Positions 1 to 12,178 of a stretch of DNA of 64,000 nucleotides are shown here, one piece after another. The position numbers and the translations under genes are program-made. The DNA comes from Lichtheimia corymbifera B2541 (lineage: Eukaryota; Mucoromycota; Mucoromycetes; Mucorales; Lichtheimiaceae), in assembly GCA_000697475.1 (NCBI GenBank), contig JNEU01001148.1:1-64000 (forward strand), given 5' to 3'. The notes under the pieces are model-generated. The model was given only the letters and a program-made list of their open reading frames with translations, had not been told where the DNA came from and searched no databases. Numbering within the stretch: position 1 is the stretch's first letter; each line of letters starts with the position of its first letter.

Positions 1-1089
1 TTTTGAATACAAATCATAATAAACTTGAGCTTTTATATACACATAATACCTCAAATGAAAGATAAAAGTGCTGCGGTCAGCATGAGACCAACACTGAGCG
101 GGGTTATATTGACGGAACACGCTTAAAAACGCGTTTAAAGTTCCCGGACCCGAGTCTTTTGGTTGCATTTTTTCATCGTTTCTGGACAAATGATATATCA
201 AACGATAGAGAAAAGCCGTGCGATCAATATGATGTATATATCGTGGGGCATATGTTTGAGAGACGTGTGAAGCGCGTTTTTAGTTGGTTGACACGCCATT
301 TTCACCTTTCTTTGTCCATAGCTACCTCCACCAAATTCCATCCTTTTTACATGAGTTTTACTGCAAAAGATAGAGAAAGGTCGTGTGGTTCACATAGTAT
401 CAATAAAGTGTATGCAAGTTTATTTGGATCATGAGATAAAGTGGTGGACAGTATGTGGGGTATGAGACAACAGGAGCAAGCAGTAGTCAGCCAGATCGTT
501 AACATTTCCCCCTTCCTTCCTACATTGCGTGCATTCAGCCCTTTTGTTGTTGATTGACACCAAGATCTTGCTATATGCTTGCGGCATGGGTGACTAAAAG
601 CTTTGGAATTTCTGTGGACTCAAGATCGCCATGGCAAGCCCAATTGGTGCACTCGTCAACGTATCCATGGATACCACTGGATGTATATGGTAGACCTGGA
701 GATGCAAGCAGCATTGTGAGCATATGGGATCTGTTAACACGCCCATCGCAGCAATCGATCCACCTTGATCCCTTCTGTACCTTGGCGTCCGTATATGGCA
801 ATATCCTTTCCAGCGCCGGGTGTATACGAGTTATCGACCAAGTCAAGCAATAGCCGTGGATCATACAATTAGAATATTACAGCATCATCCTTTTGATCTT
901 GGCTGCATATGCTCTGCCGTTACTTGCTTCAAGGCACCTTACTGGATCGTGGACAATAGCAGCAAGCACTCCCTGTAAACTAAACTCATATCTTTTGACA
1001 AGTCAGCGTTAGAACACAGCTTAAAACATATTGTAGTTGTAGTTGATACATACGGTTTATTCTTTTATTACTGCTACCAAAATAAAGAT
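1..1089. other. Gene-poor left edge
   Basis: No gene can be supported here. Several open frames of 60-100 codons exist on both strands, but none has a recognisable domain, a convincing start context or splice sites that extend it. The plus-strand frame at 554-853 has a faint WD-repeat flavour (an IWDL string and a later SSAGCIRV string), which could be a gene remnant or chance. The right end grades into repeat copy R1. Confidence 0.5.
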
Positions 1090-3170
1090 CACAAAGAAAC
1101 TATATAACCAAACGGATCAGGTATCTTAAAGAGCCAACGGGTATCATTGCGTCATTGTACGTTGGTTGCTGCCATCAGAAACATTCCCATCCTTGATCCC
1201 AAAAAAAGTTGCTGCATGATTTGCCTCGAGTATTCGCATTCATCCACGGCGCGTTCCCTCTTGTCATTTCGATCCAATCCGCCATCCTCTGCCATATGTA
1301 TCCACATGATATGATCCATCCTTCGCAGCTCAACCAGGTGAAGAAGCTTGTATTGCGGTGTACTTGATAGCTGATATCGCATCCCATCCTTTGAAACTCA
1401 TATGCATCAAAACAAGTTGCTACATGCAAATAAGCTACTGTTATACAATGGCTATCTGATGTTCGCGTAAAAAAAGGCTGTACGGCAGGGTTGCTGCAAG
1501 TTAACTTGAGACAATGGAGTAAAGACCTTGCAAATAGCAACAGCTGCAACGTTGGGTCGCGGCAGAAAAGTGTGCAAGAACGTGTGTTGTAGTAGAGTGA
1601 ACAAGCCTGTGAACGCTGCTTAAGACGATGGAGGAAAGACATCGCTAATAGCAATGGCAGGAACGAACGCTGTTACGTTTGGTTGATGGTAGAGGAGTGT
1701 GTTGTGTCAAAAGACGCGCGTGTTGTAGTAGTGGGGTGCACACGCCATGCAGTTGCCATTCAGTCGAAGACAAATAGGATCAAGACAGCTGTGGCATTGA
1801 CATGATGGGTTGAAGCAGGACAATCGTTTGCAGGTCATAGCTGTACTTGAATGGGGCAACAGTTGAGAATGGGAGGAAGAGACTAGAAGGCGGGAGTGGA
1901 AGAGGTGGAAATTAAATAGGTCAGGCACAGTCAGACATATCCATGCACACTGTAAATTAATAAATCCATGATCTTGACTGCCTCTCTCAAACCTGAAACT
2001 TTCACACAAGATGCTCTTGATCATGCTGATCAACTTTGCCTTAATAATGAACCCACATTTCATTCAAAGATTTTGAATGGGAGAGCATAATGTGGGGTTT
2101 ACTATGATGGGCGGAAATTGGGAAAGCGCCGGATTTATGAAAAAGTCAATTAGTATGTAGTTTCTTGAGATTCCTCATTTCGCACTTGAAACTTGGTCAG
2201 ACGGTTCTCTGGGACATGCTGATCAACTTCATTCATTTAAAAACCGTATGGTTCATTATGACGTTACAATGAATCGGACGGCCCAAATATAGGACGGACG
2301 GAGCGCGAGTAGGGTGCATAGTGCACACCCCCGCGGTTGTTCATCTCAAACTCCAAACTTGGTCAGCCGGTCGGGCTTCGACATGCTGATCAACTTCATT
2401 CAAATAAAAACTATACGTTTCATTTGACATTTAAAATGGGAGCGTCCGACGATGAACGGATGGGAATATAAGTAAGGCGGACAGCCCATGATCTCAAGAT
2501 TGCTCACAACAAACTTGAAACTTTCACACAAGATGCTCTTGGACATTCTGATCAACTTTGTTCTCATAAAGACATCATGCTTCATTTAAGAATTTTGAAT
2601 GGGAGGGTATAGTGTAGGATTGACTATGCTGGTCGGAAATTGGGTATGCGACCAAATTCATGAATTGTCATTTAGTATGAATAACCTTGGGATTCCTCAT
2701 CTCGGATCTCAAACTTGGTATGAAGGTTCGCTGAGTCATGCTGATCAACTTCATTCATTTTAGAATTACATGTTTCATTGTGAAAAGTTTGAATGGGAGC
2801 GTCCGACGATGAATGGATGGGAAATTTAGGTAGGGTGGGCGGCCCATAACCTTTGGATTGCACATCTCGACCTTGAAACTTTCCCACAAGATGCTCTCGG
2901 GCATGCTGAGCAATTTCATTCTCATAAAGCCTCCAGGCTTCATTATGAAAGTTGCTAAAAACTGATAACTGCATGTTTTACCTATACTATATTAAGGGTG
3001 ATGGGGCTGTTTACTGTTGATTGATTGTGTCAAGAGCACCATAAGCAAGCTGATGAGCTGGGTGAAATGGCAAATGGGTACGTGGTGGTTGCTGCATAAA
3101 TGGGACGATGATTGCATTGCCTTTAGAAAGCTACACACTGTTACAATGGTTTACACGCGCACCTATCACA
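1090..3170 (+). repeat. Dispersed repeat family, copy R1
   Basis: First of four related copies in the window, all in the same orientation. Parts in order: a leader that matches R2-R4 from about 1150; a block with a roughly 114-bp tandem duplication (near-identical strings start near 1509 and 1624); a unique stretch (about 1735-1960); then an array of six monomers sharing the box CATGCTGATCAACTT at about 2026, 2219, 2386, 2548, 2741 and 2906. Spacings are 193, 167, 162, 193 and 165 bp. The tail (about 2960-3170) matches the tail of R2. No frame is conserved between copies, so it looks non-coding. Outer borders are approximate and I saw no target-site duplication. Confidence 0.75.
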
Positions 3171-3432
3171 GATGAATGGGTCTTGGTAGATGTCACACTC
3201 ATGACTGGTTGAGCTGAAGATATTATAGCAAGTGAGCTTTATTGATCCGTTACTGCTACTACTGTTCCTATGTATAAGTCTATAGACAGAGAACGACAGT
3301 GATATAGGGTCACGTGAGACACACGCCTGTCAACTTGATGCAGCCTTGCATGATGAACTCTTGGAAAATTTTCAGTCATGTAGCGGAGAGGGTAGCTGGA
3401 AGATTTGACATCCCTTTCTCTTCTTTTCAACC

Positions 3433-4728
3433 ATGTCAGATCAACCTTCACCCAAGCGTCAGCGTTCTGAGGAACCTGAGGAACCGTCTACTACACAGCA
3501 AGCTGTCGAACAAGAACAAGAAAATGATAATGATTATACACAAGAAGAGTTGGACAAGGGCTTTGAACTTATTAAGGCTGTGATTGCTGGCGATCTGGTA
3601 GGCACAACATGCATGGTCTTCCATGACACATGATCTGACGCGATTGGTTAGGAAAAAGCCAAGGCATTGGAGGCTGACGATGCTGACATTTGTTTCAATG
3701 GGGACGAGCTTGGACGGACACCTTTGCACCACGCAGCTGAGCATGGAAAGAAGGAAATGGTCGAGTGGCTTCTCAGCGAAAGACATCCATACAACTTGCT
3801 TGATAAGAAGGACGTTACAGCAGGCGAACTTGCATACAACAATGGACACCATGACATTTATGAAATGTTGATTGCCGAAGGAACGCGTGCCGAGTTGTTG
3901 ATTCGTGCCTTGAAGAAAGCATTCCCTGACGACGATGAGGAGGATGATAACAAGGTGCCCAATCAAGAATACCTGGAACAAAAGTTGCATTATGACGACA
4001 ATAAGCTTATGGATGAGAACAACGACGCCGTGATGATGGGATGGGAAGCACCTTTGATGGTCGAACACGCCAAAGTCATGTGTCCACGAGAAGGCTTGGA
4101 TGTACTCAACGTCGGCTTTGGTTTGGGCTTGATCGATGATGAACTGCAAAAGTACAAACCACGCAACCACTACATTATCGAAGCTCATCCCGATGTTTAC
4201 GCTCATATGAAGAAGCTTGGATGGGATAAGAAACCTGGCGTCACTATTCTCTTTGGCCGATGGCAGGACGTCGTACCCACCCTCACTCAGACATTTGATG
4301 GCATCTTTTTTGACACTTATGGAGGTACGTATATATATATGGGATTACCTGTTATCTTGGATACTAAATGAACAACTTTTAGAGTTTTATGACGATTTAC
4401 GTGCGTTCCATGAAGCCGTTCCTAATATGCTCAACACCGATGGTATCTATACTTGGTTCAATGGCCTCGGTGCAACCAATCGATTCTTCCATGATGTGTA
4501 TTGCCGTGTGAGCGAGATTGATTTGCATGAATTCGGTCTGAATACTGAATACGTCGAGATGCCTATCGGTACAGCTGATGAAAAAGGTGTTTGGGATGGC
4601 GTGCGTCAAAGGTAAGCGTGCTAAGAGGGAGGGATAACAATCGAGCCGAGATTGAACTTGCTTCTCTTGTTAGATATTGGGTCCTCGATAACTACAAGTT
4701 GCCTATCTGCAAGTTTTCCAAAGAGTAG
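3433..4728 (+). CDS. RMT2: Protein arginine N5-methyltransferase Rmt2 (ankyrin plus methyltransferase)
   Basis: Four exons: 3433-3597, 3652-4324, 4383-4611 and 4674-4728, giving 373 aa. Rmt2-family enzymes methylate the delta nitrogen of arginine, with ribosomal protein L12 the known yeast substrate. An acidic N-terminus (about residues 1-50) leads into ankyrin repeats (TPLHHAAEHG near residue 80). The S-adenosylmethionine-binding domain has motif I in LNVGFGLGLID, then EAHPDVYAHM, FDTYGE, and the family-typical YTWFNGLGATN. Length and domain order match fungal Rmt2 (yeast protein about 410 aa). All introns are GT-AG and preserve phase. It is convergent with RPL28, with 103 bp between the stops. 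Identification is firm; the first exon is supported by phase and by continuity of the ankyrin region. Confidence 0.93.
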
Positions 4729-4831
4729 TTTTTCCCCGGTTCATGCTGTATATAATAGACTGTGCATTTGATTTTTGAACATGGTTTCCTTTTTATTGTG
4801 AAGAGTGGTTGGGTACATGAGGACATGGTTT

Positions 4832-5583
4832 TTAAGCAATGAGCTCGACAACTAGAAAAAAGAGAAAGCATGATCAGTTTCCACTTGAATCCACCCTATA
4901 TGACAAAAAAAAATACATACCACCACCAGCCTTCTTGATCTTCTCCTCAGCAAGGCGAGAGACGAAACGAGTGCGGACAATGACAGGTTGAGAGACCTTG
5001 CCCTTAGCCAAAACCTTGGCGTAACCGTTTTGCAAAGCATCGATGACAGGGACCTTTTCGGTGTTCTTGTACTTTTCACGGACACCTTCACCAGCCAAAG
5101 TCCAGATCTTGTCAAGGTTGACAACAGGACGCCAGTATTGGTTGCGCTTCAAGTGGAAGTGACGCATACCAACCTTACCAAAGTAACCAGGATGGTACTT
5201 GTCCATGTTGATACGGTGATGGTGTTGACCACCAGCAAGACCACGACCACCGGGATGCTTTCTGTGCTTGCCTATTTAACAAACAATCCACCCTATTGAG
5301 TCATTATATCCCTTTACATGCTGCTGTTGTCAATAGCATCTACATACCAACACGACCGTGACCGGCGGAAACGTGTCCACGCTTCTTTCTGTTGTGGTGG
5401 AGTCTGGTAGGCTAAAGGAACAAGTACAAGAAATAAATGGATTAGAGCCGATTATCATAACCATCCATCATTCATCCTTTGATTATTCGTTCATCCACAT
5501 GTCGAATGTATTCATCCATCCATCCAATCACCATATCCACTATTGTTCACCCCCATTAACATAGTGTAGGGATTACTTACCAT
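4832..5583 (-). CDS. RPL28: 60S ribosomal protein L28 (uL15; L27a in animals)
   Basis: Minus strand, four coding exons: 5581-5583 (the ATG alone), 5348-5411, 4921-5271 and 4832-4851, giving 145 aa. It is a structural protein of the large ribosomal subunit. The start [20 protein letters not shown], the glycine-rich [14 protein letters not shown] segment and the end AGGVVELIA are characteristic; yeast L28 has 149 aa. The initiator codon is directly followed by a GTAAGT donor, so the first coding exon is only the ATG and intron 1 is 169 nt. The last coding exon is 20 nt. Exon 3 also stays open past its donor, so reading without introns would give a wrong C-terminus. Introns near the start are common in fungal ribosomal-protein genes. 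Confidence 0.95.
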
Positions 5584-6973
5584 TGCGCTTTAAAGAGAAG
5601 GAATCACTCTGCAATCATTTGGGTTTGGAAATACACGTACCGTTTTCGGATTCCGCAACACATTCAAGTAGCTGACAGCTCATATTGATTTCTCAATGCC
5701 ACAGTTATATCTTTATCTGCCAACACAAATTCATTTTCATAGTAGAGTATGTTTATACATGCTGGACATCTAATAAATTGCTTCTAAGAGTGGCGGATCC
5801 TAACCACGACATTCTTTCGCAGTGACAATCCTTGCAGTTTCTTCTTCATCCTTGGGCGTCGGGAGTTTACGTATATAATTCATTTTACTTTTTGCCCATG
5901 TTTATCTCAATCGAATTTAGGGAAGGCGAATAAAATAGCAAGTAGCTGTTTATACCCTCTTGGATAGCACTTGCCCATTAGCTACAATTATCCATCCATG
6001 CTATATGATTGTTGCGCTTCCCCCACGTGACACTCGTCAAGATATTAAGGGCATTGCTATTTGGCACCATCCTTTATGCAAAGCATGATTGCCCAATGCA
6101 ATACGAGGCTTGATTGCTGACATCAAAGATGATCCGATCACTCTCTCTGCTTAATGAACACGCATACTAATATTTAAGAGTAGGTTGACATCATGGTAAG
6201 ACACCTTGGGATTGTGTTAGGCGTACAAGTGATTGATTCCCTTGATAGATTTCTTATCACCTGCACTAACTTGGACAATGTACATATGTAAAGACAACAT
6301 TACACCTAGGCAGCTCATGCATCAATTTATCAATCCATCATCCCCAACACACAAAAATCCCCACGCCCACCGTGTCAATAAAAGGATGTTGTCGCTGCCC
6401 ATCAGAACCCCCTACGCCTCTTTCCTCTATCATACTCCTTTGATTGTTTACAATATCAAACCGTTGTGTGTATCATATACTACAATCGTGAATAAGTGCT
6501 GATCTTTGTGGTCTTCATAGGGTACTTTTTATTTTCATCCTATACTCTCATTGTCTTTGTATTGCAATATTGTATTCCTTTGATGAGGTAAAGCATGATC
6601 ATGCTGCAGGATGAGTCACTGCTCATACACCCCACCTTGTTAGTTTCGATATAGCTATCTCTCCGTGATGCATCTGCAAAAGTTGGTTTCGGTGTCATGG
6701 TCTCCGTCGGGCTCTGCTATTTGCACCATGTCAATTTCAGCGCCCACTGTTGAAGACCTTGCACCCCACTTTGACATCCACTTATTGACAAGTACAAAAC
6801 GACCTGCTGCGGATAACAACCCACATGTAACTTCCTGCATAAACCTGGCAAAAGGTATCTAGTGCTGCTCACGTGGCTTTTTTCGTTTATTGATAAAGAT
6901 ATCCAAAAGCAAGCGCGCACGCAACGTGGATCCAAAGCCAAGTTATAAAATCACGCAGCAAAACACACAAAAA
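5584..6973. other. Intergenic region upstream of RPL28
   Basis: About 1.4 kb with no supportable gene. It should contain the RPL28 promoter and 5' UTR (minus strand, above 5584). Short open frames near 6233 and 6665 show no domain and are rich in low-complexity text. A TATA-like TTATAAAA lies at about 6943. Confidence 0.5.
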
Positions 6974-7008
6974 ATGACTAAATCAGAGATCATGGAAGAA
7001 CTATCAAG

Positions 7009-7332
7009 ATGTATACGTTATGTCTTCAAAGTGCTCGTGACAACTTTGATCCCGCGAGCATTAAAAGACTGGATGATAACTGTGAAGAAAGCTTGCATCA
7101 TTACAGATGTACATGTCCTGAATACTTGAAAGTTGTTCGATCAGCTTTATCATGCCAAGACCAATATGCATTGGAGTCATTTTCGTTTCTCGCCCTGGAC
7201 CCCAAAACAACCAGCATAACAAGGAGCTCACAAGCAGCATCATTCTCAGTACCATTGCTACAATCAAGTTATGTTGATGGCATTGGGTATTCGACAAACG
7301 TTGGCATGATGGATGATGAACGTGTCATCTGA
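7009..7332 (+). CDS. Possible short orphan gene
   Basis: A 107-codon open frame with balanced composition (for example DNFDPASIKRLDDN and CTCPEYLKVV) and no recognised domain. A TATA-like TTATAAAA at about 6943 and an A-rich leader before an ATG at 6974 look like a promoter and start, but that ATG is in a different frame and I could not join the two frames with convincing splice sites. It could be an unrecognised gene with an early intron, a decayed gene or chance. Only transcript evidence would settle it. Confidence 0.2.
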   Translation: MYTLCLQSARDNFDPASIKRLDDNCEESLHHYRCTCPEYLKVVRSALSCQDQYALESFSFLALDPKTTSITRSSQAASFSVPLLQSSYVDGIGYSTNVGMMDDERVI

Positions 7333-7675
7333 AGCGTCGTCTGGGCCAAAGCATGAAGATGTGCAGCATACATAGACGGCGACACTCTCAAGAAAGTAGA
7401 AGCATTGACTGCCATTGTATTCCTTTTATTTGTGTTGTTGTATATAAACTATGCTATGTAAAAAGACAATTGACAAGTTGAATGATGGTTCAATGACATT
7501 GACAATAAAAGGGGCAGTATGAATGATAGTGAGAGATCAAAGGCCAAGGTGCTTGATGTGATGGATGCCCTTGGATTCACGTAGGCCACTTGACAGCCGA
7601 CATTTTTAGAGAACCGACCCAACAACTTTAGCTCCTTCCAGCACTTTCTCGCCGCCACCCCTCATTCGTCCAACT

Positions 7676-8591
7676 ATGATCACCGATCAACGAGAAGAGA
7701 CCCTTCGTGAAGTGTGCGCTTTGGGGAACATTAAGGCAGCTCAGCATTTCGCCAATTCCGGCGTCAACTTGAATTCGCAAAACAAAATGAACGGATGGTA
7801 TGAGCATTGAAGAGAGCTCTCCCCCTTTATTTTTTATGGTGCTTACAAAAGTGTGTTTCGTTTACTGTTCCATGGTAGCAAAGGTGTGCGCTTCATTGGG
7901 CATCCCATCGTGGTCACGTCAATGTGGTGCGTTTACTCTTATCTAACGGTGCCGATCCCAATGTAAAGACCAACAAGAATCAAACTGCCCTCGATTTGGC
8001 ACGTGACAAACATCCCGAGATCGTCAGTCTACTTGAGCCTGTCACTAGTACCGGTGGTGATGATTCTAACCAAGCAAAACCTGAGCCTGCATTACCCATT
8101 GTGCCGAGGTACCTGAAAGAGCCAGACTTGGAGAAGTCTTGGTTGTTGCCGGATGAATTTTCCGAGGCTCGTATCGAGAATGTTGTACGACAACATCAAG
8201 CTCGTAAGGATATGGAACAACCATCCCAACCGCAGCAGCAGCAGCAACAACAACAACAGCAACAAAGCAATTCATCCGCAGCAGAAAAAGAGATTCTCGT
8301 TTATCTTGGCAATCGCAATGACGAGTCGATTATGGGATCTGTCTTTTTAAAGAATGAATCGATTGATGCGTCGTTAGCATCTATCAAGCAGGTAAGAGTT
8401 TGTATTTGTTTGGCAAGATGATATGAGGGTACTTATCATTCTACTAGGAATTGGATGGATTACCGGAGAACTTTGTGCTTGGTCGTAACAATGGCAAGAT
8501 GACGATCCCTATCAATTCCAAGCAGATGGATAAACCCTTGTTAGATATCTTCCGTGGTGAAGAGGATGTGCTTGTTATTATCCCCAAATAA
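7676..8591 (+). CDS. ANKRD40-like ankyrin-repeat protein
   Basis: Three exons: 7676-7797, 7884-8391 and 8448-8591, giving 257 aa. Two to three ankyrin repeats fill the N-terminal third (ALHWASHRGHVNVVRLLL, then GADPNVKTNKNQTALDLA). A polar linker with a polyglutamine run (about 8234-8268) follows, then a compact C-terminal domain from KEILVYLGNRNDES to EEDVLVIIPK that resembles the C-terminus of animal ANKRD40. The acceptor of exon 2 is the CAAAG at 7879-7883, chosen because it restores the phase and gives NGWCALHWAS; the nearer TAG acceptor breaks the frame. Function is unknown beyond protein binding by ankyrin repeats. The ANKRD40 link is by pattern and moderate in strength. Confidence 0.8.
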
Positions 8592-8908
8592 TTATAAAGC
8601 TGTAATTTTATTCAACTTGCAGGCACTGACATATGATGGGATGAGTGGGGAGAATGAGTAAGCAAACTTGAATGCACCTTGGCAAACATCATTTGATAAG
8701 AGAGAGAGAGAGACATGAATGATGATGATTCCGGTATATTGTGGATCCACAAACAATGATGCATTGAGTTGAAAAGGAAACCAAAACAAAGGGCAAATCG
8801 AGTTTCCAAAAATGTGATCTTGCTTTGATATCGTTTCCCACCTCCTTCATTCCTCAAATGATATAAACCAGCACCTCATTTGCATTCTTCTTTTTTTCTC
8901 TCTTCTTC

Positions 8909-11229
8909 ATGGTTTATCATCCCAAACAACTTGATCCATCGGTAGATGTTGGATCACCAAAGCCAACACGGCTTCGACAACCCACTGCAGTAAAAAGATC
9001 CGTTCATGCACCCCCAGCATCATCATCATCACCCAACACCAAACGTACATCTTCCCGGATGACTCCTCCCAATAATAACACCACACGAACTCGTCGTCCT
9101 ATGGAGAAAAAGAATACTCGACAACAACCAGCATTGAACAAGTCCATTCCCACAATGCCAAAAGCCAATGCTCCCAATCGTCAACGCCCAACCCATTCTC
9201 CTCATGCACGATCGCCACCCGCCCCGTCTAAAAGAGGTGGCCACAAACCTCCTAACCATACGACTCAATTACCAGCACCTCGGTCCCCTGCTACTACACA
9301 GAAATCCTTATCACCAGTGGCACAGATGCGAGAGCAATATGACAAGCTGAAACTACAGGTTACACAACATGATGCGGTATTTCATTGTCTCTGCATGACT
9401 AACACTACATACTACTTTATGTAGAACAACCAAAACATGGATGTCATTGCTCAGCAACAAGATGAATTGCGTAAACTCAAAGATCAGTTGGCACAGCAAC
9501 AACAACCAGCAACTCCTCCTCCTGAAGTGAAACAACCTAGCAACAGCAACAACAACCATGCATTGAAAGACGCAAAAGACAATGAGACAACAACAACTGA
9601 AAACCAGCTGCATGAACTCGAGCAGCAAATCATGAAACGAGATGAAGAATTGAAGCAGTTGCGATTGGAGTTGAAACAACAACATGATGCATTAGTGAAA
9701 GATGATCACCGTTTAGCATTGGAGAAAAGGGAAAAGGATTTGCAACAACGTGAAGAGATGCTTAAACAATCCCAGAACAGCCATGTGGAGCAATTAAACC
9801 AACTCAAAGTGGAGGTAAGCATAAAAATGGTGCCTACTTGTTATATGCATACGGGATATTCATTCGTCTATACCAGAACAAACAAGCTTTGCAGCGCTTG
9901 ACTGAAAAGGAAAAGGAGCTCAAAACACTCCAGGATAAGGTTGCTCCCGAGATTGCAGCATTGAATGAACAACTCGAGGTAATAATAACAACAACAACCT
10001 CCTCCTTAACACACCCACCCCCTGACAATGACACATGATTCATGGTGGTTTTTTTATCATCTAGCAACAAAAACAAAAGCATCAACAAAGTTTACGCCAA
10101 TATGAGACCATCGTTGATGAGAAGAATCAACTCCTGCAAGAGCACCAAACGACCTTGAAAGAGTTGCAAGAGGCTCACCAAAATGAGATTTCCAAGCTCC
10201 AAGCCGATCAGATCAAGAATATTCTTTTATTGAAGCAGCGCCATGCCAAAGAAATGGCTGATATCAAAGCACGTTTGGAAGAAGCAGAGTCCAAGCTCCT
10301 CAACAACAACAATGATGACACCGACCAAAAGATGGAAGAACAATTGGAACGCGTGTTGAAGGAATTCGAACAAGCAGAGCACTCACATCCAGTACAGCAG
10401 CATGATGATAATAACAAGATGCAGCATGCAGCGGGTAGTAAATCGTCACAACATCATCATCATCATAACTCAAAACAACAACAACCATGGACATCACGTT
10501 TCCTACCAACAGAGGCTGTTTCATGGCCGGCACCACAACCGTTATCCATTCTTCGAAAGACCAACAACGCATACTCACAGCAAATCCAATCTTCAGCGTA
10601 TGATGATGATGATGATGCATTACCGGATTTGATACCTTCCGACCATACAAAGATCCAATTATATATATCCTCCGTTTCTGGTAGCCCCTTGGTAATTTAT
10701 CTTGGTCGTTGAGAGGCGTTCATATATTGGAGTGTAACAATTAACATGTTGTCTACATAGGTCAAACGCCATCAAGATACCATACAACAATTGCTCAAGA
10801 ACAATAATATTCCTTTTCAAGTGGTGGATGTGGCAACAAGCAAGATGGCTGTGGAGCATATGAAGCGTTACGGCAATAACAGATCGAGTGAGGGGCATGT
10901 ACCACAGGTGTTTGTGGGTGGTGAATATCGAGGCGTAAGTCCATATCCATTGTCTTTTGCGAGTATGTAAAACTAGGTTCACTCATTTGTCATTTATGTA
11001 GGAATACGAAGATATCCTTCAACATGCAGAGAATGGGACATTGGAAACACTGTTAAAACCTGAGAGCAAGGTACAGGATAGCACCATGGAAGGCACACAA
11101 ACAAGTACAACATCCAGCTCGAGTTCTTCTTGGCAATATCCTGTGGATGGTGATGATGATGAATATTTGTTAAAAGAGCTTGAAAAAGAATTATGCAACG
11201 GTAAACAAATCGATATTGATAGCCTGTAG
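8909..11229 (+). CDS. Coiled-coil protein with C-terminal glutaredoxin-like (SH3BGR-type) domain
   Basis: Six exons: 8909-9376, 9425-9814, 9877-9978, 10065-10691, 10761-10934 and 11002-11229, giving 662 aa. The N-terminal 150 residues are basic and rich in Pro, Ser and Thr. Residues about 150-420 are a long coiled coil (heptad-like runs of E, K, Q and L). A His/Gln/Asn-rich linker follows, then a thioredoxin-fold domain from KIQLYISSVSGSPL through GHVPQVFVGGEYRG. The cis-proline loop (HVPQVF) is kept, but the CxxC/CxxS active-site cysteine is replaced in the SVSGSP segment, as in SH3BGR proteins, so redox catalysis is unlikely. A role as scaffold or binding module is inferred. An alternative in-frame donor at 9359 would shorten exon 1 by six codons. 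Confidence 0.85.
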
Positions 11230-11461
11230 TCGTTCTATTGTAAATCCCCCCCCCTTTTTTATTTCATGTATTCATTCCCACATCTACCAGCATCTATTGT
11301 ATATCATTCTATATCGTTCCTATAAAGAAAAAGCATATTGTCATGACTACGTACAGGTGACTCGTCTCCATGGTCACGTGCTTGGCAATATATTGGATTT
11401 TGCCTGGCTTTGAATTGTTCACAACGATAACACCTCCTCGTCCCCCCTTTGGCTTTTTGAC

Positions 11462-11938
11462 ATGCAAGCATCCACACTTTCCACCTACAGACATCTCTTG
11501 CGTGAAGTCAATCGACAGGTTGATAGGGTCTACATTGAGAAGCGCGATCGTATCACTAATACCAGTATTTACTTTAGTTTGCCAAGAGCAATGACGTTTT
11601 CCCAAAGCAGTTGAAGACTATCTACCGTGAAAACCAGGGTGTCACCGATCCCGAACGCATCATGAGCTTGAATCGCAATGCTGAGAATGTGTTGACTTAT
11701 CTCAAGAGCTCACGACAACACAAGGTATATATATATATATATATATGTCATATTGGGAGGGGGTTTTTCATTAAAACGACATGTATAGGAACTACGTGAT
11801 CGATACTCGGCCATTGTTATGGAACAAAAGAAAAAGCTCGAAATGACAGCAAAACGAGTGGGTCTCGAGTTACCCAAAGAGTATGATCCCCAGACGGTTG
11901 CTCAGGATCGCGTCATGAATGCATTTCACAAGCAGTAG
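11462..11938 (+). CDS. FMC1: Mitochondrial ATP synthase assembly factor Fmc1 (LYR-type)
   Basis: Three exons: 11462-11518, 11578-11724 and 11789-11938, giving 117 aa. Fmc1 belongs to the small LYR-like helical proteins of the mitochondrial matrix and in yeast supports F1-ATPase assembly with Atp12 at high temperature. The N-terminus has the LYR-like string TYRHLLREV. Helical segments follow, and near the C-terminus KRVGLELPKEYD matches the GLxLP signature of human FMC1. Length fits the family (about 113-155 aa). It is convergent with the DDHD gene, with 240 bp between stops. Intron 2 carries an AT dinucleotide run just after its donor. The assignment rests on short motifs and size. Confidence 0.8.
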
Positions 11939-12178
11939 ATAATAGATAGAATTTTACATGAGATTGTATAAAACATTTGGCATTGTTGGGAAATCATTGT
12001 ATATGTTATGTACTGTACAGCGGATTCATTCTAATATCCTAAAGGTATATAAATATCTCAATCAGGCAGCGAAGCTTGTATCTTGGCAACACATAGCTGG
12101 AGAGGAGGAGGAGGAGCGTGTGTGTGTGTGTGGGCGGGCTGAATGCAAAGCAGGCAAACATAAAAAAAGGACAAGCAC

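Noticed and set aside
554..853. Possible WD-repeat gene fragment
   Set aside because: Only two short WD-like strings in 99 codons, no splice extension and an equally long antisense frame; too weak to annotate.
1175..1654. 159-codon minus-strand frame in R1 with an LYYNTRSCTLFC string also seen in R2 and R3
   Set aside because: The string recurs because the DNA repeats, but frames shift and stop differently in each copy, so coding is not supported.
1090..3170. Reading the dispersed repeat as a retrotransposon or DNA transposon
   Set aside because: No reverse transcriptase, integrase or transposase motif, and no terminal repeats or target duplications found at its borders.
3448..4206. 252-codon antisense frame opposite RMT2
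   Set aside because: It runs across an RMT2 intron and has no domain; RMT2 motifs on the plus strand are clear.
5412..5580. snoRNA in RPL28 intron 1
   Set aside because: A C-box-like TGATGG is present in the sense strand but no matching D box or terminal stem was found.
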